A DNA stretch of 64,000 nt from Bremerella sp. TYQ1 (GTDB lineage: Bacteria; Planctomycetota; Planctomycetia; Pirellulales; Pirellulaceae), in NCBI RefSeq assembly GCF_020150455.1, contig NZ_CP083740.1, positions 6,097,001 to 6,161,000 of the forward strand. Direction: 5' to 3'. Under the pieces are notes generated by a model. That model searched no databases, was not told where the DNA came from, and saw only the letters and a list, made by a program, of their open reading frames with translations. Shown piece after piece: positions 36,877 through 46,484 of this stretch. Position numbers and translations under genes: made by a program. Every line of letters starts with the position of its first letter. Position 1 is the first letter of the stretch.

Positions 36877-37518
36877 TTATTTTATTTCTTGGGACAGAAG
36901 AGCCTCGTTTTCGCTAAGCATGGCTTTCAGTTTCGAGACGAAGCTGCGCGTTGCTTTTGCTCGATGGCTGATCAAGCTTTTCACGGCCGGACCCATCTCG
37001 CCGAAGGTATGGTGATACTCTCGGATCTCAAACAGGGGGTCATAGCCGAAGCCACCAGATCCACGCCGTTGGGTGGTAATTCGACCGTGGCACTTGTCTT
37101 CGGTCTGCAGGACGACGACTCCCTGCGGATCGGACAAAACGATATGGCAAACGTAATGAGCCCCACGTTTTTCGGCGGGAACTCCTTCTAGTTTCTCAAG
37201 CAGTAGATCGTTGTTCTTTTCGTCCGTGGCGTCCTCGCCGGAGAACCGAGCCGAGTAGATCCCCGGTGCGCCCTTTAGTGCGTCGACACATAGACCGCTA
37301 TCCTCGGCAAGCACCCATTCGCCGAGCGTTTGCGCCTGTTGAGTTGCTTTCTTGGCGGCGTTTTCCGCAAATGAAGTCCCATCTTCGACCACCTCGATGG
37401 CATTGGGAAACTCTTGAAGCGTCTTCAGTTCGATATCCAGCGGGGTCAATAATTTCTGTAGTTCGCTACGCTTCTTCTGGTTGTAGGTGCCGAGCACCAT
37501 CTGGCGTTTCGCGGTCAT
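36877..37518 (-). CDS. rdgB: XTP/dITP diphosphatase (non-canonical purine NTP pyrophosphatase)
   Basis: 213 aa from ATG 37518; the frame extends to 37602 but the added residues are unlike the family. The Ham1/RdgB motifs are visible: LGTYNQKKRSELQKLL (variant of the T-x-N-x-x-K nucleotide-binding opening), FAENAAKKA, VLAEDSGLCVDALKGAPGIYSARFSG, GFGYDPLFEI and SHRAKATRSF. It hydrolyses ITP, dITP and XTP to monophosphates, keeping deaminated purines out of nucleic acids. An intrinsic terminator lies between it and the gene upstream. Confidence 0.95.
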   Translation of the reverse strand: MTAKRQMVLGTYNQKKRSELQKLLTPLDIELKTLQEFPNAIEVVEDGTSFAENAAKKATQQAQTLGEWVLAEDSGLCVDALKGAPGIYSARFSGEDATDEKNNDLLLEKLEGVPAEKRGAHYVCHIVLSDPQGVVVLQTEDKCHGRITTQRRGSGGFGYDPLFEIREYHHTFGEMGPAVKSLISHRAKATRSFVSKLKAMLSENEALLSQEIK

Positions 37519-37588
37519 GATGGAATTGTGTGTTGAATAAACCTTTGGGCGAAATACTTTGGGCCATCGTAACGAGAAACGTGCGCAC

Positions 37589-37618
37589 AAAAAAGGTTCC
37601 ACGCGGAACGTGGAACCT
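37589..37618 (-). terminator. Intrinsic terminator, minus strand
   Basis: Read on the minus strand, AGGTTCCACG pairs with CGTGGAACCT (arms 37609-37618 and 37594-37603, 5-base loop) and is followed by a T-run (37589-37594). It lies 40 bases after the stop of the secreted protein gene at 37659 and would end that transcript before rdgB. Confidence 0.88.
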
Positions 37619-37658
37619 AATGGGGTTGGATCAGATGTCGACGTCTTGTCCGCCGAAC

Positions 37659-38777
37659 CTATCGACGAGGCACGTAGTCGGCGGCAATGCTGACTTTGGG
37701 GACTTCGACAGGAATCGGCTGCACGTCGAAGATAATTCCGTTAAGCGACTTCGGCTTGAACGTAGGCGCGGTGGTCGCAGTGCTTGGTGCACCATTGCCC
37801 CCTTTGTAGCCATCGATGATGTGCTTGACTTGTGGGTTGATTTCAATCTTACCGTCACGTCGTGGAGTGCCGACCGATTGGAACGAGCCAACGGTAACGA
37901 TGCTTTCGGCTCGATCGTGGAACGAGTAAGCTTCGACGCCTTGCTTGCGAAGTCCGGCGGCCAGCTTCTCTGCTTTTTCAGCGGCGACGGCCAAGCGACT
38001 TCCGCTGACAATGTTCTTTCGTTCGATCTCTTCGATCTTTTCCTGATCGATTTCCACGGCACCGCGGAACGTAGCGACGCGGACGGTGTACTTGCCGGGA
38101 CAGTTCAGCAGGCTGTACGGGGTGTCCTTGTTCATGCCGAGAACCAACTCGTCGACACCTTTAGGGCGGAAGTACTCTTCCGGTAGAAGAGGATTGCGTG
38201 TCACGAAGGCATGACCCATGGGGCCTTTGTCTTGGTCTTCTTCCGAGCTGATTGCTTCGCGAAGTCGTTCACGCAGAGTTTTGATCGTGTCGTTTTTGAC
38301 ACTGTAGCCGGTTTTGAAAACCTTAGGCTTGGCGGTCTTGATCTTCTTCAGCGTGCTTTCGGCGCCACTTTCATCGTAAGCTTGGAAGTCGCCGACCATG
38401 ACGGCGTAGCTGGTATAGCTGACGTCGTTCATGTAACGCATCTTCTTCGGGCCGCCGTAGCGATCGTATCCCTTGCCGACCACGGAGTCGGTGTAGTCGT
38501 ACTTTTGCTGGTAGGTGTAAGCCTTCAGGCCGTAATCTTTGCGAAGCTCGAGAACGAGATCTTTCGCGTCTTTTTCGGCTCCAGCTCCTGTGAAGCTGGT
38601 TGCCATGATCAGCCAGGGACCGTCATCTTCGGTTAGTTCGTAAGACTTTTCGGCATTGGCTTCCACGCGCTGAAATGGAATCAGGCTAGACCATGGAGGA
38701 GCGGCCCAGGTCGTCGTGGTAACGGCGGCGACCAGGGCGAACGCCATGGCCAAACGCAAATTGGTGTGGACAAACAT
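37659..38777 (-). CDS. Secreted protein of unknown function, SPOR-like segments
   Basis: 372 aa with a signal peptide (about 1-25, ending TTTTWAA). The mature protein has two regions that resemble SPOR-type alpha/beta units: GPWLIMATSFTGAGAEKDAKDLVLELRKDYGLKAY and a C-terminal YTVRVATFRG...AEKLAAGLRKQGVEAYSFHD. SPOR domains bind denuded peptidoglycan in other bacteria, but planctomycete envelopes are unusual, so this is a structural analogy only. The C-terminus is Pro/Val-rich. It has its own terminator. I do not recognise a named family. Confidence 0.75.
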   Translation of the reverse strand: MFVHTNLRLAMAFALVAAVTTTTWAAPPWSSLIPFQRVEANAEKSYELTEDDGPWLIMATSFTGAGAEKDAKDLVLELRKDYGLKAYTYQQKYDYTDSVVGKGYDRYGGPKKMRYMNDVSYTSYAVMVGDFQAYDESGAESTLKKIKTAKPKVFKTGYSVKNDTIKTLRERLREAISSEEDQDKGPMGHAFVTRNPLLPEEYFRPKGVDELVLGMNKDTPYSLLNCPGKYTVRVATFRGAVEIDQEKIEEIERKNIVSGSRLAVAAEKAEKLAAGLRKQGVEAYSFHDRAESIVTVGSFQSVGTPRRDGKIEINPQVKHIIDGYKGGNGAPSTATTAPTFKPKSLNGIIFDVQPIPVEVPKVSIAADYVPRR

Positions 38778-38964
38778 CCTTGCTTGTTCCCCTCATGTGA
38801 CAACAAAAGCATCGACACCGGGCCCTTCCTGGACCGGCAATAGTCGGGGAACAGTAGCAAGACTGGCTCGGTCGCGACAAGGGGAATCTTGAGGCAAAAT
38901 TTGACGAATCTCAGAATTCGTATTCGCCGTGCTAGCAACTCGCGCGGCGTGATGCCGAAATCCT

Positions 38965-39918
38965 TTAGGCTTCTACCATCTCGGAAAGTCCTACAAGCTG
39001 ACGCGTCTTCTCCAGCAGCTCGCCGTAGCGAGGCTTAGAGACTTGAACGTCGACACCAACTTGGGCCCCTTTCTTTTGATTATCTTTCGAGACCAGCGAC
39101 GAAAAGATGATGACCGGAATCTGGCTAAGTACTGGGTGCATTCGTACGTTCTTTGCCAGGCTGAACCCATCCATACGTGGCATCTCGACATCGGTAATCA
39201 AAATGCCCACTTTGTTGCGGATCGTCTCGCCTGATTCATCTTCGGAGAGCGATTCCAGGTAATCCCAAGCTGCTTGTCCGTCGACAAAGCCATGGATATT
39301 CGTGAAGCCGGCATCTTGCAGGTGATCTCGAATCATCTCCGAAATCATCCGCGAGTCTTCGGCGAACACGACGGGAATATCCGGGGCATCGATACGGGTG
39401 ACGCTCGCTTCGGTGGTCGATTCGTCCGTGATGCCTGCCACTTCGGCACCAATCGATTCAAAATCGAGAATCTGAACAAGCTTTCCGTCGATCAACACGA
39501 CGCTGGTGATCGGTGCGTTCATGCCGGCGGTAACCGGCAGAGGGCGTGTCGCTTTCCAACTGACGCGATAAATTCGATGTACGCGGCTGACACGGAATGC
39601 GAGAGGACGCTGATTGAACTCCAGCAGCAAAAGACAATCACCTTCGCGCGAAACCGCTTCGGGGATGTCTCCATACAAGAAATGTCCCAGGTGAATCAGC
39701 GTGACAACATCTTGGCGAATACGAACGACCCCTTCGATGGAAGGATGGCCTTCTGGCAAGCCTGTCACTTTGGTGACACCAAGGACTTCTTTCACTTTGG
39801 CAACGTTCACGCCAAAGGTTTGTCCCGCGACTTCAAACACCAAGATTTCTGCCTCGTTGGTACCCGCTTCGAGGAGAATTCCAGTGTTGATACCCAGTTT
39901 CCCGTTTTGTGCCGTCAT
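38965..39918 (-). CDS. cheV: Chemotaxis coupling protein CheV (CheW-REC)
   Basis: 317 aa. A CheW-like domain (about 20-165, EILVFEVAGQTFGVNVAKVKEV) links receptors to CheA; a receiver domain (about 183-310) follows with acidic pocket AED (187-188), phospho-acceptor Asp243 (ILITDVEMPRMDG) and Lys in VSKPR. CheV modulates adaptation of the chemotaxis signal. No cheA, receptor or flagellar gene is in the window, so it must serve distant partners. It lies 188 bases from mtaB on the same strand. Confidence 0.95.
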   Translation of the reverse strand: MTAQNGKLGINTGILLEAGTNEAEILVFEVAGQTFGVNVAKVKEVLGVTKVTGLPEGHPSIEGVVRIRQDVVTLIHLGHFLYGDIPEAVSREGDCLLLLEFNQRPLAFRVSRVHRIYRVSWKATRPLPVTAGMNAPITSVVLIDGKLVQILDFESIGAEVAGITDESTTEASVTRIDAPDIPVVFAEDSRMISEMIRDHLQDAGFTNIHGFVDGQAAWDYLESLSEDESGETIRNKVGILITDVEMPRMDGFSLAKNVRMHPVLSQIPVIIFSSLVSKDNQKKGAQVGVDVQVSKPRYGELLEKTRQLVGLSEMVEA

Positions 39919-40106
39919 AGCCGCTGCCCAATCGACCTAGTATCTCAGAATGAAATTCAACACTGCCTAGATCGGCAATGCTAGCACTCGATCGGGAGCA
40001 AAAAGAGTGCGCGCGGAGATGTGACGATTGGTCCAATTATCGGGGCGATTTACCCCAGAGACGTATCGCGAAAGAAGGGGGAGAGCAGGGCCGTCCCGGG
40101 GAATGC

Positions 40107-41387
40107 TTATACGAGCGTACCGAAAACCCGCTGCGATTCTGCCCGGTCGATCTTAACCTGATAACGCTGGCCAATTTCGACCTGGGAGCGATCGACCATT
40201 ACTTGAGCGTAACGGCAGGAGGTTCCCGTTGCGTAATTCGGATCGTGACGATCTTCCGCTTCAATCAAGACATCGAGCGTGTCGCCGACCAAGCTACGGT
40301 AGTACGCCTCACGCGTTTGATCTTCGACTGCCGCCAACCGAGCACGTCGGTCAGACTTCACATCGCCAGGTATCTGGTCAGGCATCTCAGCCGCAGGCGT
40401 TCCTTTGCGAGGGCTGAACGGGAAGATATGAATCTTCGAGAAACCAACCGTTTCCGAAACACGACAGGTCTCTTGAAACTCTTCTTCGGTCTCGCCAGGG
40501 AAACCGACGATGATGTCAGTGGAAATCGAAGGCTTGTCGATGGAGTCTTGCAGCAGTTTGCAGCGATCGATAAATCGCTGGCTTCCCCAGCGGCGTTTCA
40601 TTCGACGCAAAACGGAATCGGAACCGCTTTGCATCGAGATGTGCAGGTGGGGACAGATTTTGTCGGGATACTGGGCCATCACCGAAATCAGTTCCTTGGT
40701 GACTTCGGTTGCTTCGATGCTGGAAAGTCGAATGCGGAAATCAGCATCAATCTGCGAAAGCTGCTCCATCAGCTGGGCCAGACGAACCCAATCAGCTTTC
40801 GGCTTTCCTTTGTTGAGATCGACACCGTAGTGTCCCAGGTGAATTCCTGTGAGCACGATCTCGCGGAAACCGTTCGACGCCAGGCGAGCCACTTCGTCCA
40901 CAATCTCTTGCGACGGTCGGCTATACATTTCTGGGCGAACGTAAGGGATGATGCAGAAACTGCATCGCAGCAGACAACCATCTTGTACTTTGACGTAAGC
41001 CCGATGCCGATCACCAAACCTGGAAATGCCGTCTGGAATGTCGATGACGCCCATGCGACCCAGCAGATCAGGAATTTCCCGCTTATCGGTGACCACCTCG
41101 GACACGTTGGGAAGCTGCTTCAGTTCTTCCGGGGCCCGAGTCGCATAACAGCCCATCACGACAATGCGTGAGTTGGGGTTATCTTTGGCTAGGCGGCGAA
41201 TGGCTTGGCGACTTTTCGAGTCCCCTTCATTGGTCACCGTGCACGTATTCACCACGCAAACGTCGGCCGATTCGGTGGTCTCCGCATCTCGATAACCGCC
41301 GCGCGCAAGTCCTTCGCGGACCAGTTCGGTTTCGTATTGATTGACCTTGCACCCCAGGGTGAGGGTCTTCAGCTTGAGATCGCTCAT
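40107..41387 (-). CDS. mtaB: tRNA t6A37 methylthiotransferase
   Basis: 426 aa from ATG 41387; the frame extends 10 codons further. MtaB adds a methylthio group to t6A37 of tRNAs, using two 4Fe-4S clusters and SAM. The N-terminal UPF0004 domain has cluster cysteines 13, 49 and 80 (TLGCKVNQYE, VVNTCTVT, MGCYA). The radical SAM motif is Cys138-xxx-Cys142-xx-Cys145 (CLLRCSFC), and a TRAM domain closes the protein. The HxHxSxQSG segment reads HLHISMQSGSDSVLRRMKR. MtaB rather than MiaB or RimO is favoured by the KVNQYE opening. Confidence 0.93.
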   Translation of the reverse strand: MSDLKLKTLTLGCKVNQYETELVREGLARGGYRDAETTESADVCVVNTCTVTNEGDSKSRQAIRRLAKDNPNSRIVVMGCYATRAPEELKQLPNVSEVVTDKREIPDLLGRMGVIDIPDGISRFGDRHRAYVKVQDGCLLRCSFCIIPYVRPEMYSRPSQEIVDEVARLASNGFREIVLTGIHLGHYGVDLNKGKPKADWVRLAQLMEQLSQIDADFRIRLSSIEATEVTKELISVMAQYPDKICPHLHISMQSGSDSVLRRMKRRWGSQRFIDRCKLLQDSIDKPSISTDIIVGFPGETEEEFQETCRVSETVGFSKIHIFPFSPRKGTPAAEMPDQIPGDVKSDRRARLAAVEDQTREAYYRSLVGDTLDVLIEAEDRHDPNYATGTSCRYAQVMVDRSQVEIGQRYQVKIDRAESQRVFGTLV

Positions 41388-41454
41388 CAGCAGATGGTCT
41401 GCAGGATGTGGTGGCACCCTGTCGAAGGCGGAGACTTACCAGGAATCCCCGATT

Positions 41455-41814
41455 TTAACACTCAGGCTCGATCGTGGAAGACATCGAGCCACGGCAACGA
41501 GCGATCAAATCGTCCTTACCGTACGCGTGAATCTGATCGCGTTTCAGTTCGGCGTGCTCTTTCGTGGTGGTTAAACAGATGGCTCGGCCGTCCGAGTCGA
41601 CCGTCTTGGCGATCTCGAACCCCTTTTCCACGGCGTGCCCGAACAGTTCGTGCATCATCAAGATGACGTACTCGTACGTGTGGTCGTCATCGTTCCACAA
41701 CACGACGTGGTAACGAGGCTGACGCTTTGGTTTTTGCTTCTTCTTAGGTGCCGGCTTGGTCGTAACCACAGTCGATTCCGAAGGTTCCGCTACAGACGTA
41801 TTAGAGTCGCCCAC
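41455..41814 (-). CDS. clpS: ATP-dependent Clp protease adaptor ClpS
   Basis: 119 aa. The conserved core is YHVVLWNDDDHTYEYVILMM, then HAVEKGFEIAKTVDSDGRAICLTTTKEHAELKRDQI. ClpS delivers N-degron substrates to ClpA/ClpC. The N-terminal 35 residues are Lys/Pro-rich and unstructured, as usual. The typical valine-methionine gate is present in the ILMMHELF region. No clpA lies next to it; mtaB follows on the same strand 67 bases downstream. Confidence 0.94.
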   Translation of the reverse strand: MGDSNTSVAEPSESTVVTTKPAPKKKQKPKRQPRYHVVLWNDDDHTYEYVILMMHELFGHAVEKGFEIAKTVDSDGRAICLTTTKEHAELKRDQIHAYGKDDLIARCRGSMSSTIEPEC

Positions 41815-41999
41815 TGTCTACTTCTCGAAAATTACCAGGTTCCTAGCCGTCGTAGCGTCCCTGTTTTGGTCGCTTGCGGCATGGGTGCAATGTCCATTTA
41901 CTGCGAGTCGTATTATATTGTACGGCTTTGAGGGTCGGAAGATAATTTTGGCGTTTCAAAAGCCAAAGCACCAAGCGTCTGAGTCCAATTGGATAAGCC

Positions 42000-43370
42000 A
42001 TGCCGGATCTGAAAACTTTTCTAGACGAGAACAGCGAAGCCTTTGTCGAATCGCTCAAAGAGCTGCTCCGTATTCCCAGCGTCAGTACCGATAGTCGACA
42101 TAAAGATGACGTTAAGGCCGCTTCCGAGTGGGTCGCCAGCCGCTTTCGCGAGTTGAACTTCGAGACCAAGGTGATCCCTACCGAGGGGCATCCGATTGTT
42201 TATGCCGAGAGCCCACCGGTGCCAGGCAAACCGGTAGCCCTCGTCTATGGGCATTATGACGTCCAACCGCCAGATCCGCTGAACTTGTGGACTACCCCTC
42301 CGTTTGAGCCGACCCTGCGAGACGGCAACATCGTGGCTCGCGGTGCGACCGACGACAAAGGCCAGATGCTGACTCATGTTTTGGGAGCATTGGCTTGGAT
42401 GAAGACTGCCGGCGAGTTGCCAATTCAGGTCAAATTCCTCATCGAAGGGGAAGAGGAAATCGGCAGCGCGAATCTCGGCCCCTTTATCGAACAAAACAAA
42501 AAACTGCTGGCCAACGATGTCGTCGTGATCAGCGACAGCAGCCAATTCGCCCCCGGCCAACCGGCGATTACCTACGGTTTGAAGGGGATCGCCTACTTCG
42601 AGCTGAAGCTGACCGGCCCGAACCGTGATTTGCACAGTGGTTCGTTCGGCGGCAGTGTTCGTAACCCGGCCAATGCTTTGTGCAGCATGCTCAACACGTT
42701 GATCGACGAGCATGGCTGGATTCATATCCCTGGCTTTTATGACGATGTCAGACCGATGACAGGGGACGAGCGAGGAAACTTTGCCGAACTTCCGTTCGAT
42801 GAAGAGAAATTCAAAGAACAATTGGGCATCGACGCTGTCCATGGTGAAGAAGGCTACACGACGCTCGAACGTCGGTGGGCTCGACCAACGTTGGATATCA
42901 ATGGGCTGACAAGCGGTTACCAGGGAGAGGGCGCGAAGACTGTCTTGCCGGGCGAAGCATCTGCCAAGTTCAGTTGCCGTTTGGTGCCGGATCAATGTCC
43001 TCAGAAGATCGGCAAGGCACTTCGCGAGCATCTCGAGAAGATCTGCCCCTCCGGCATCAAGATGGAATTGATTGAATACCATGGCGCACCTGGCTTCGTG
43101 GTTGCGACCGACAGCCCTTATATCCAAGCAGCAAGTGCCGCCATTGAACAAGGCTTCGGCAACGCCCCTGTTTTGATTCGTGAAGGGGGCTCGATTCCAA
43201 TCGTTGCCCAATTTGCGGATCAATTGAAGTCGGATGTTCTGCTGTTGGGCTGGGGACTGGATGACGATAACACCCACAGCCCGAACGAGAAATTCAACCT
43301 GGCCGACTTCCAACGTGGTATTGCCGCAAGTGCCCAACTGTGGGCGGAAATCGCCAAGATCGAAAAGTAG
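42000..43370 (+). CDS. M20-family dipeptidase, cytoplasmic
   Basis: 456 aa without a signal peptide. Metal-site motifs are VYGHYDVQPP (His-Asp), ARGATDDKGQML (bridging Asp), EGEEEIGS (catalytic Glu) and a C-terminal DDNTHSPNEKF (His). The dimerisation lid is inserted near residues 190-310 (LTGPNRDLHSGSFGGSVRNPANAL). The subgroup includes carnosinase-like and DapE-like non-specific dipeptidases. It probably finishes degradation of imported peptides. It is followed by serS after 81 bases, perhaps in one transcript, and is divergent from clpS. Confidence 0.92.
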   Translation: MPDLKTFLDENSEAFVESLKELLRIPSVSTDSRHKDDVKAASEWVASRFRELNFETKVIPTEGHPIVYAESPPVPGKPVALVYGHYDVQPPDPLNLWTTPPFEPTLRDGNIVARGATDDKGQMLTHVLGALAWMKTAGELPIQVKFLIEGEEEIGSANLGPFIEQNKKLLANDVVVISDSSQFAPGQPAITYGLKGIAYFELKLTGPNRDLHSGSFGGSVRNPANALCSMLNTLIDEHGWIHIPGFYDDVRPMTGDERGNFAELPFDEEKFKEQLGIDAVHGEEGYTTLERRWARPTLDINGLTSGYQGEGAKTVLPGEASAKFSCRLVPDQCPQKIGKALREHLEKICPSGIKMELIEYHGAPGFVVATDSPYIQAASAAIEQGFGNAPVLIREGGSIPIVAQFADQLKSDVLLLGWGLDDDNTHSPNEKFNLADFQRGIAASAQLWAEIAKIEK

Positions 43371-43451
43371 AAAGCAGACATAGGGCCTGCGTGTCGCCGG
43401 TCCGATCGCTGCTTAAGAGAATCGATACATCAACCCAAAAGACCTCTACCC

Positions 43452-44732
43452 ATGCTCGACCGGAAGTTTGTTGTCGAAAACGTCGAACTCGTTAAGAAAA
43501 ACTGCGTAGATCGCGGGGTTCAAGCAGACGTCGATTCCATCGTATCGCTGGAAACGGCTCGCAAAGCCAAGCAGCAGGAAGCGGAAGAGTTCAACCGACA
43601 AGCCAACGAAATCAACAAGAGCATCGGAAAAGCTTCGCCAGATGAACGCCCTGGGATCATTGCCGAGGGAAAACGTCTTCGCCAACTGAAGGACGACGCT
43701 TCGAGCGAAGTCGACAAGTTGGAAGAGCAGATCGTTGAAATCCTTCGGGTAATTCCTAACCTATCGCACCCTGACGCTCCGATTGGCGAGGACGATAAGA
43801 GCAATCTGGAAATTCAACGTGGCGCGACCGAGCCACGCTCGTTCGACTTCCCTGTTCTTGATCATGTCGAATTGGGTGAAAAGCTCGATTTGATCGACTT
43901 CGAAGCAGGGGCCCAAGTCGCCGGGGCTGGCTTCTATTATTTGAAGAACGAAGCGGTCCTCTTGGAACTCGCGCTGCAGCAGTACGTTCTTGGCCTGCTG
44001 GTGAAGGAAGGGTTCGTGCCCACGATCACTCCTGACATGGCACGTACCGAAATCTTGCATGGGGTTGGCTTCATTCCGCGTGGCCCTGAAACGCAGATCT
44101 ACAGCATCGAAAACACCGACTTGAACCTGGTCGCGACGGCCGAGATCACCTTGGGCGGTATGTATGCCGGCAAGACGCTCGAAGCGGAAAGCATGCCGCA
44201 GTTGTTTTGCGGGATCAGTCACTGTTACCGCACCGAAGCAGGCGCCGCTGGACGAGCGTCGCGAGGTCTTTACCGCGTGCATCAGTTCACCAAGGTAGAA
44301 ATGTTCGCGTTCACGCTGCCGGAAGATAGCGAAGCAACGCTCAACAAGTTCCGCGACTTAGAATGCAGGATCTTCGATGGCTTGAAGATCCCGTACCGCG
44401 TGGTCGATACGGCGACCGGCGATCTGGGCGGGCCTGCTTATCGCAAGTTCGACCTCGAAGCTTGGATGCCAGGCCGCGGCGATGCCGGTGAATGGGGCGA
44501 GGTGACCAGTACTTCGAACTGCACCGACTATCAGGCACGCCGTTTGAACATCCGCTACAAAGTGAAGGGAGAGAAGGGAACCCACTTCGCCCATACGTTG
44601 AACGGCACCGCGATCGCGCTGAGCCGCGGTTTGATCGCCGTGATGGAAAACTACCAGCAAGCCGACGGAAGTATTGAAGTCCCCGAAGTCTTGCGGCCCT
44701 ACATGGGAATCGACAAGATCGGCCCGCGTTAA
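43452..44732 (+). CDS. serS: Seryl-tRNA synthetase
   Basis: 426 aa, normal length. The N-terminal 100 residues are the tRNA-binding coiled coil (KAKQQEAEEFNRQANEINKSI ... DDASSEVDKLEEQIVEILR), followed by the class II catalytic core: motif 2 CYRTEAGAAGRASRGLYRVHQFTKVEMF and motif 3 GTAIALSRGLIAVMENYQQADGSI. TSTSNCTDYQARR is the serine/ATP region. The upstream gap of 81 bases is too short for a T-box leader and none is seen. Confidence 0.97.
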   Translation: MLDRKFVVENVELVKKNCVDRGVQADVDSIVSLETARKAKQQEAEEFNRQANEINKSIGKASPDERPGIIAEGKRLRQLKDDASSEVDKLEEQIVEILRVIPNLSHPDAPIGEDDKSNLEIQRGATEPRSFDFPVLDHVELGEKLDLIDFEAGAQVAGAGFYYLKNEAVLLELALQQYVLGLLVKEGFVPTITPDMARTEILHGVGFIPRGPETQIYSIENTDLNLVATAEITLGGMYAGKTLEAESMPQLFCGISHCYRTEAGAAGRASRGLYRVHQFTKVEMFAFTLPEDSEATLNKFRDLECRIFDGLKIPYRVVDTATGDLGGPAYRKFDLEAWMPGRGDAGEWGEVTSTSNCTDYQARRLNIRYKVKGEKGTHFAHTLNGTAIALSRGLIAVMENYQQADGSIEVPEVLRPYMGIDKIGPR

Positions 44733-44846
44733 ACTTCGCACGCAGCGACAATTCTTCTTGGTCTTCCAACGGAAGCGTGTCAAAATTGCCTGCATGCGGG
44801 ATTTCCGCTGCAGGGATCGACACACGAACCAAGGAGGATCGACGCC

Positions 44847-45575
44847 ATGTCATGTTCGGCCATTGTTCTTTTGTTGTGCGGTGCGATGGGGCAATCGGAT
44901 GTCATGCATCCATCAAAACCAGCCCCATTGCCTGCCGACGATTCACGGAACTGGCAAGCCATACAGCCTCAGCGGCCGGAGTCGGCAGCGGAAAAGTCGA
45001 TCGCTCCTCTCGTGTTCGTCTTTTATAAAGACCACTCGCGGCGTGCGGTTCCCTCTCTGCTGGTGAATAGGAATGGAAAGACATTCGGTATTACCGCGAG
45101 TACGTCTGCCATTGTGCCGGATGGAACTCCGCCAGCCATCGATCGAATCCACGTCGAGCAATCCGGTGTACCGAACGTTGCGGTGGACTATTCCAAGCAG
45201 GCATCGAATCGTGATCTTTTCGTCTACGAAACCGATCGCGAACTGACCGACTTCACACTTCGCAAGATCGCTCGTGCGGATGTCGGGTCGCGAGTAGATG
45301 CGATTCCTCCGGCGTCCCGTTACGCGGTCGAAGCGAAGGTCGCCAACGTCATCGCGATCGATCAAACGTTCACGCTCAAGAGACCAAAGCTCGAGCCATT
45401 TGAGCATGAGGGATTGCTCGTTCTGGACAAAGCATTACCGGAAGGAACGCCCCTGTTCATCGATGGGCTCTACGCTGGCGTCGTCTTGATTGGTTCCCGC
45501 TTTGGTGACGAAAGCCGTTCCTATGCGGTTCCTGCGGAAAGGGTAAAAGCTGTCATTGATCGAGTTCAGCCGTAG
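44847..45575 (+). CDS. Secreted protein of unknown function, trypsin-fold-like C-terminus
   Basis: 242 aa. A very strong ribosome site (AAGGAGG, ending 9 bases before the ATG) supports the start. A short hydrophobic N-terminus (CSAIVLLLCGAMG) suggests export. The C-terminal stretch GTPLFIDGLYAGVVLIGSRFG and RSYAVPAERVKAVI recalls the last strands of HtrA-like trypsin-fold proteases, but no Ser-Gly-Gly nucleophile motif or catalytic His is seen, so it would be a non-catalytic relative at most. I do not recognise a named family. Confidence 0.65.
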   Translation: MSCSAIVLLLCGAMGQSDVMHPSKPAPLPADDSRNWQAIQPQRPESAAEKSIAPLVFVFYKDHSRRAVPSLLVNRNGKTFGITASTSAIVPDGTPPAIDRIHVEQSGVPNVAVDYSKQASNRDLFVYETDRELTDFTLRKIARADVGSRVDAIPPASRYAVEAKVANVIAIDQTFTLKRPKLEPFEHEGLLVLDKALPEGTPLFIDGLYAGVVLIGSRFGDESRSYAVPAERVKAVIDRVQP

Positions 45576-45804
45576 CCAATACTACGCTGGGCCACTTCAC
45601 GTTCCGCAATAAAGGTCAAAAGGAACTCCATGCTCAAGCGATTCCGGCATTCGATCAAGCGTGGTTGATGTCAAAGTTGATTGCCACTTTTAGGCAACTT
45701 TCCGTCGCCCCCTCCATTCGTGGCATAGGTTGTTAATAGCCTAATGATCTTGCCGCGTCGTCCTGACAAGATCGAACTCCTCATCGTTCCTTTGCTAACG
45801 GAAC

Positions 45805-46437
45805 ATGCCGATGGTTCTTCGCCGATCTTTCGTAGCGAGTTGGTTCTTCGTGCTTGCCGTATCTGTGGTCGTACGAGCAGGTGAGACACGAAATTGGATC
45901 GATAATCGAGGCAATCAAGTCCCTGGCGAATTGGTCGAAGTGACGGCCGACGATCAGGTGGTTCTGCTTGTCGGCGGAGAAAAAGTCAGCATTCCGTTCG
46001 CGGTCTTTTCCGAGTCAGATCAAGCATTCCTTCGCGAGCAAACCAAGGCGACCGAAGCTTCGCCATTGCCAGAAGAGGAAAGTCTGAGTGAGCCAGAAAT
46101 GCCGGAGAGTGTCGCGTCGGAGCCGCCGGTCGCAAGTGAAGCTCCCGAAGAGGAAGATGGCGCAGAAGCCTATATTCCGCCGCGGTACGATTACTCCGAC
46201 TCGCTGGTCTATTTCTGCAGCGGTTGCGATGGCGAGTTGCCGGCTGACTTGGAATTGGGAGACGCTTGTCCCCATTGCTTCAGCGTGATTCATTACACCG
46301 AAGATGAAAACGGCAACGTCACCGAAGGGACGAAGCCGCCATGGTTTGCCAATTTACCCATCCGCGGAATCGGCTTTCTTGTTTTCCTGGTGCTAAGCAC
46401 TGTCTGGAAATTCCGCCGATACATTCCTGTTGGGTAG
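45805..46437 (+). CDS. SHD1-domain protein with zinc ribbon and C-terminal TM helix
   Basis: 210 aa. A signal-like N-terminus (SWFFVLAVSVVVRA) precedes an SHD1-type segment (TRNWIDNRGNQVPGELVEV ... VSIPFAVFSESDQAFLREQ), a module frequent in planctomycete secreted proteins. An acidic Glu/Pro/Ser linker leads to a CxxC...CxxC ribbon (FCSGCDG and ACPHCF) and a C-terminal transmembrane helix (RGIGFLVFLVLSTVWKF). The acidic linker suggests the middle is exposed. Function unknown. Confidence 0.75.
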   Translation: MPMVLRRSFVASWFFVLAVSVVVRAGETRNWIDNRGNQVPGELVEVTADDQVVLLVGGEKVSIPFAVFSESDQAFLREQTKATEASPLPEEESLSEPEMPESVASEPPVASEAPEEEDGAEAYIPPRYDYSDSLVYFCSGCDGELPADLELGDACPHCFSVIHYTEDENGNVTEGTKPPWFANLPIRGIGFLVFLVLSTVWKFRRYIPVG

Positions 46438-46484
46438 GACAGGAGTGACATCTGCAATGCCTGAGTAAGGACTACGTAGCGGAA

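Noticed and set aside
39978-41171. 397-codon frame on the plus strand opposite mtaB
   Set aside because: It is antisense to mtaB, which has all its iron-sulfur and radical SAM motifs. Composition is that of a shadow frame.
42021-43337. 438-codon minus-strand frame opposite the M20 dipeptidase
   Set aside because: Mirror of a well-supported gene with metal-site motifs; the antisense product has no recognisable domain.
43371-43451. Possible T-box leader before serS
   Set aside because: Only 81 bases are available and no T-box or specifier stem is seen.
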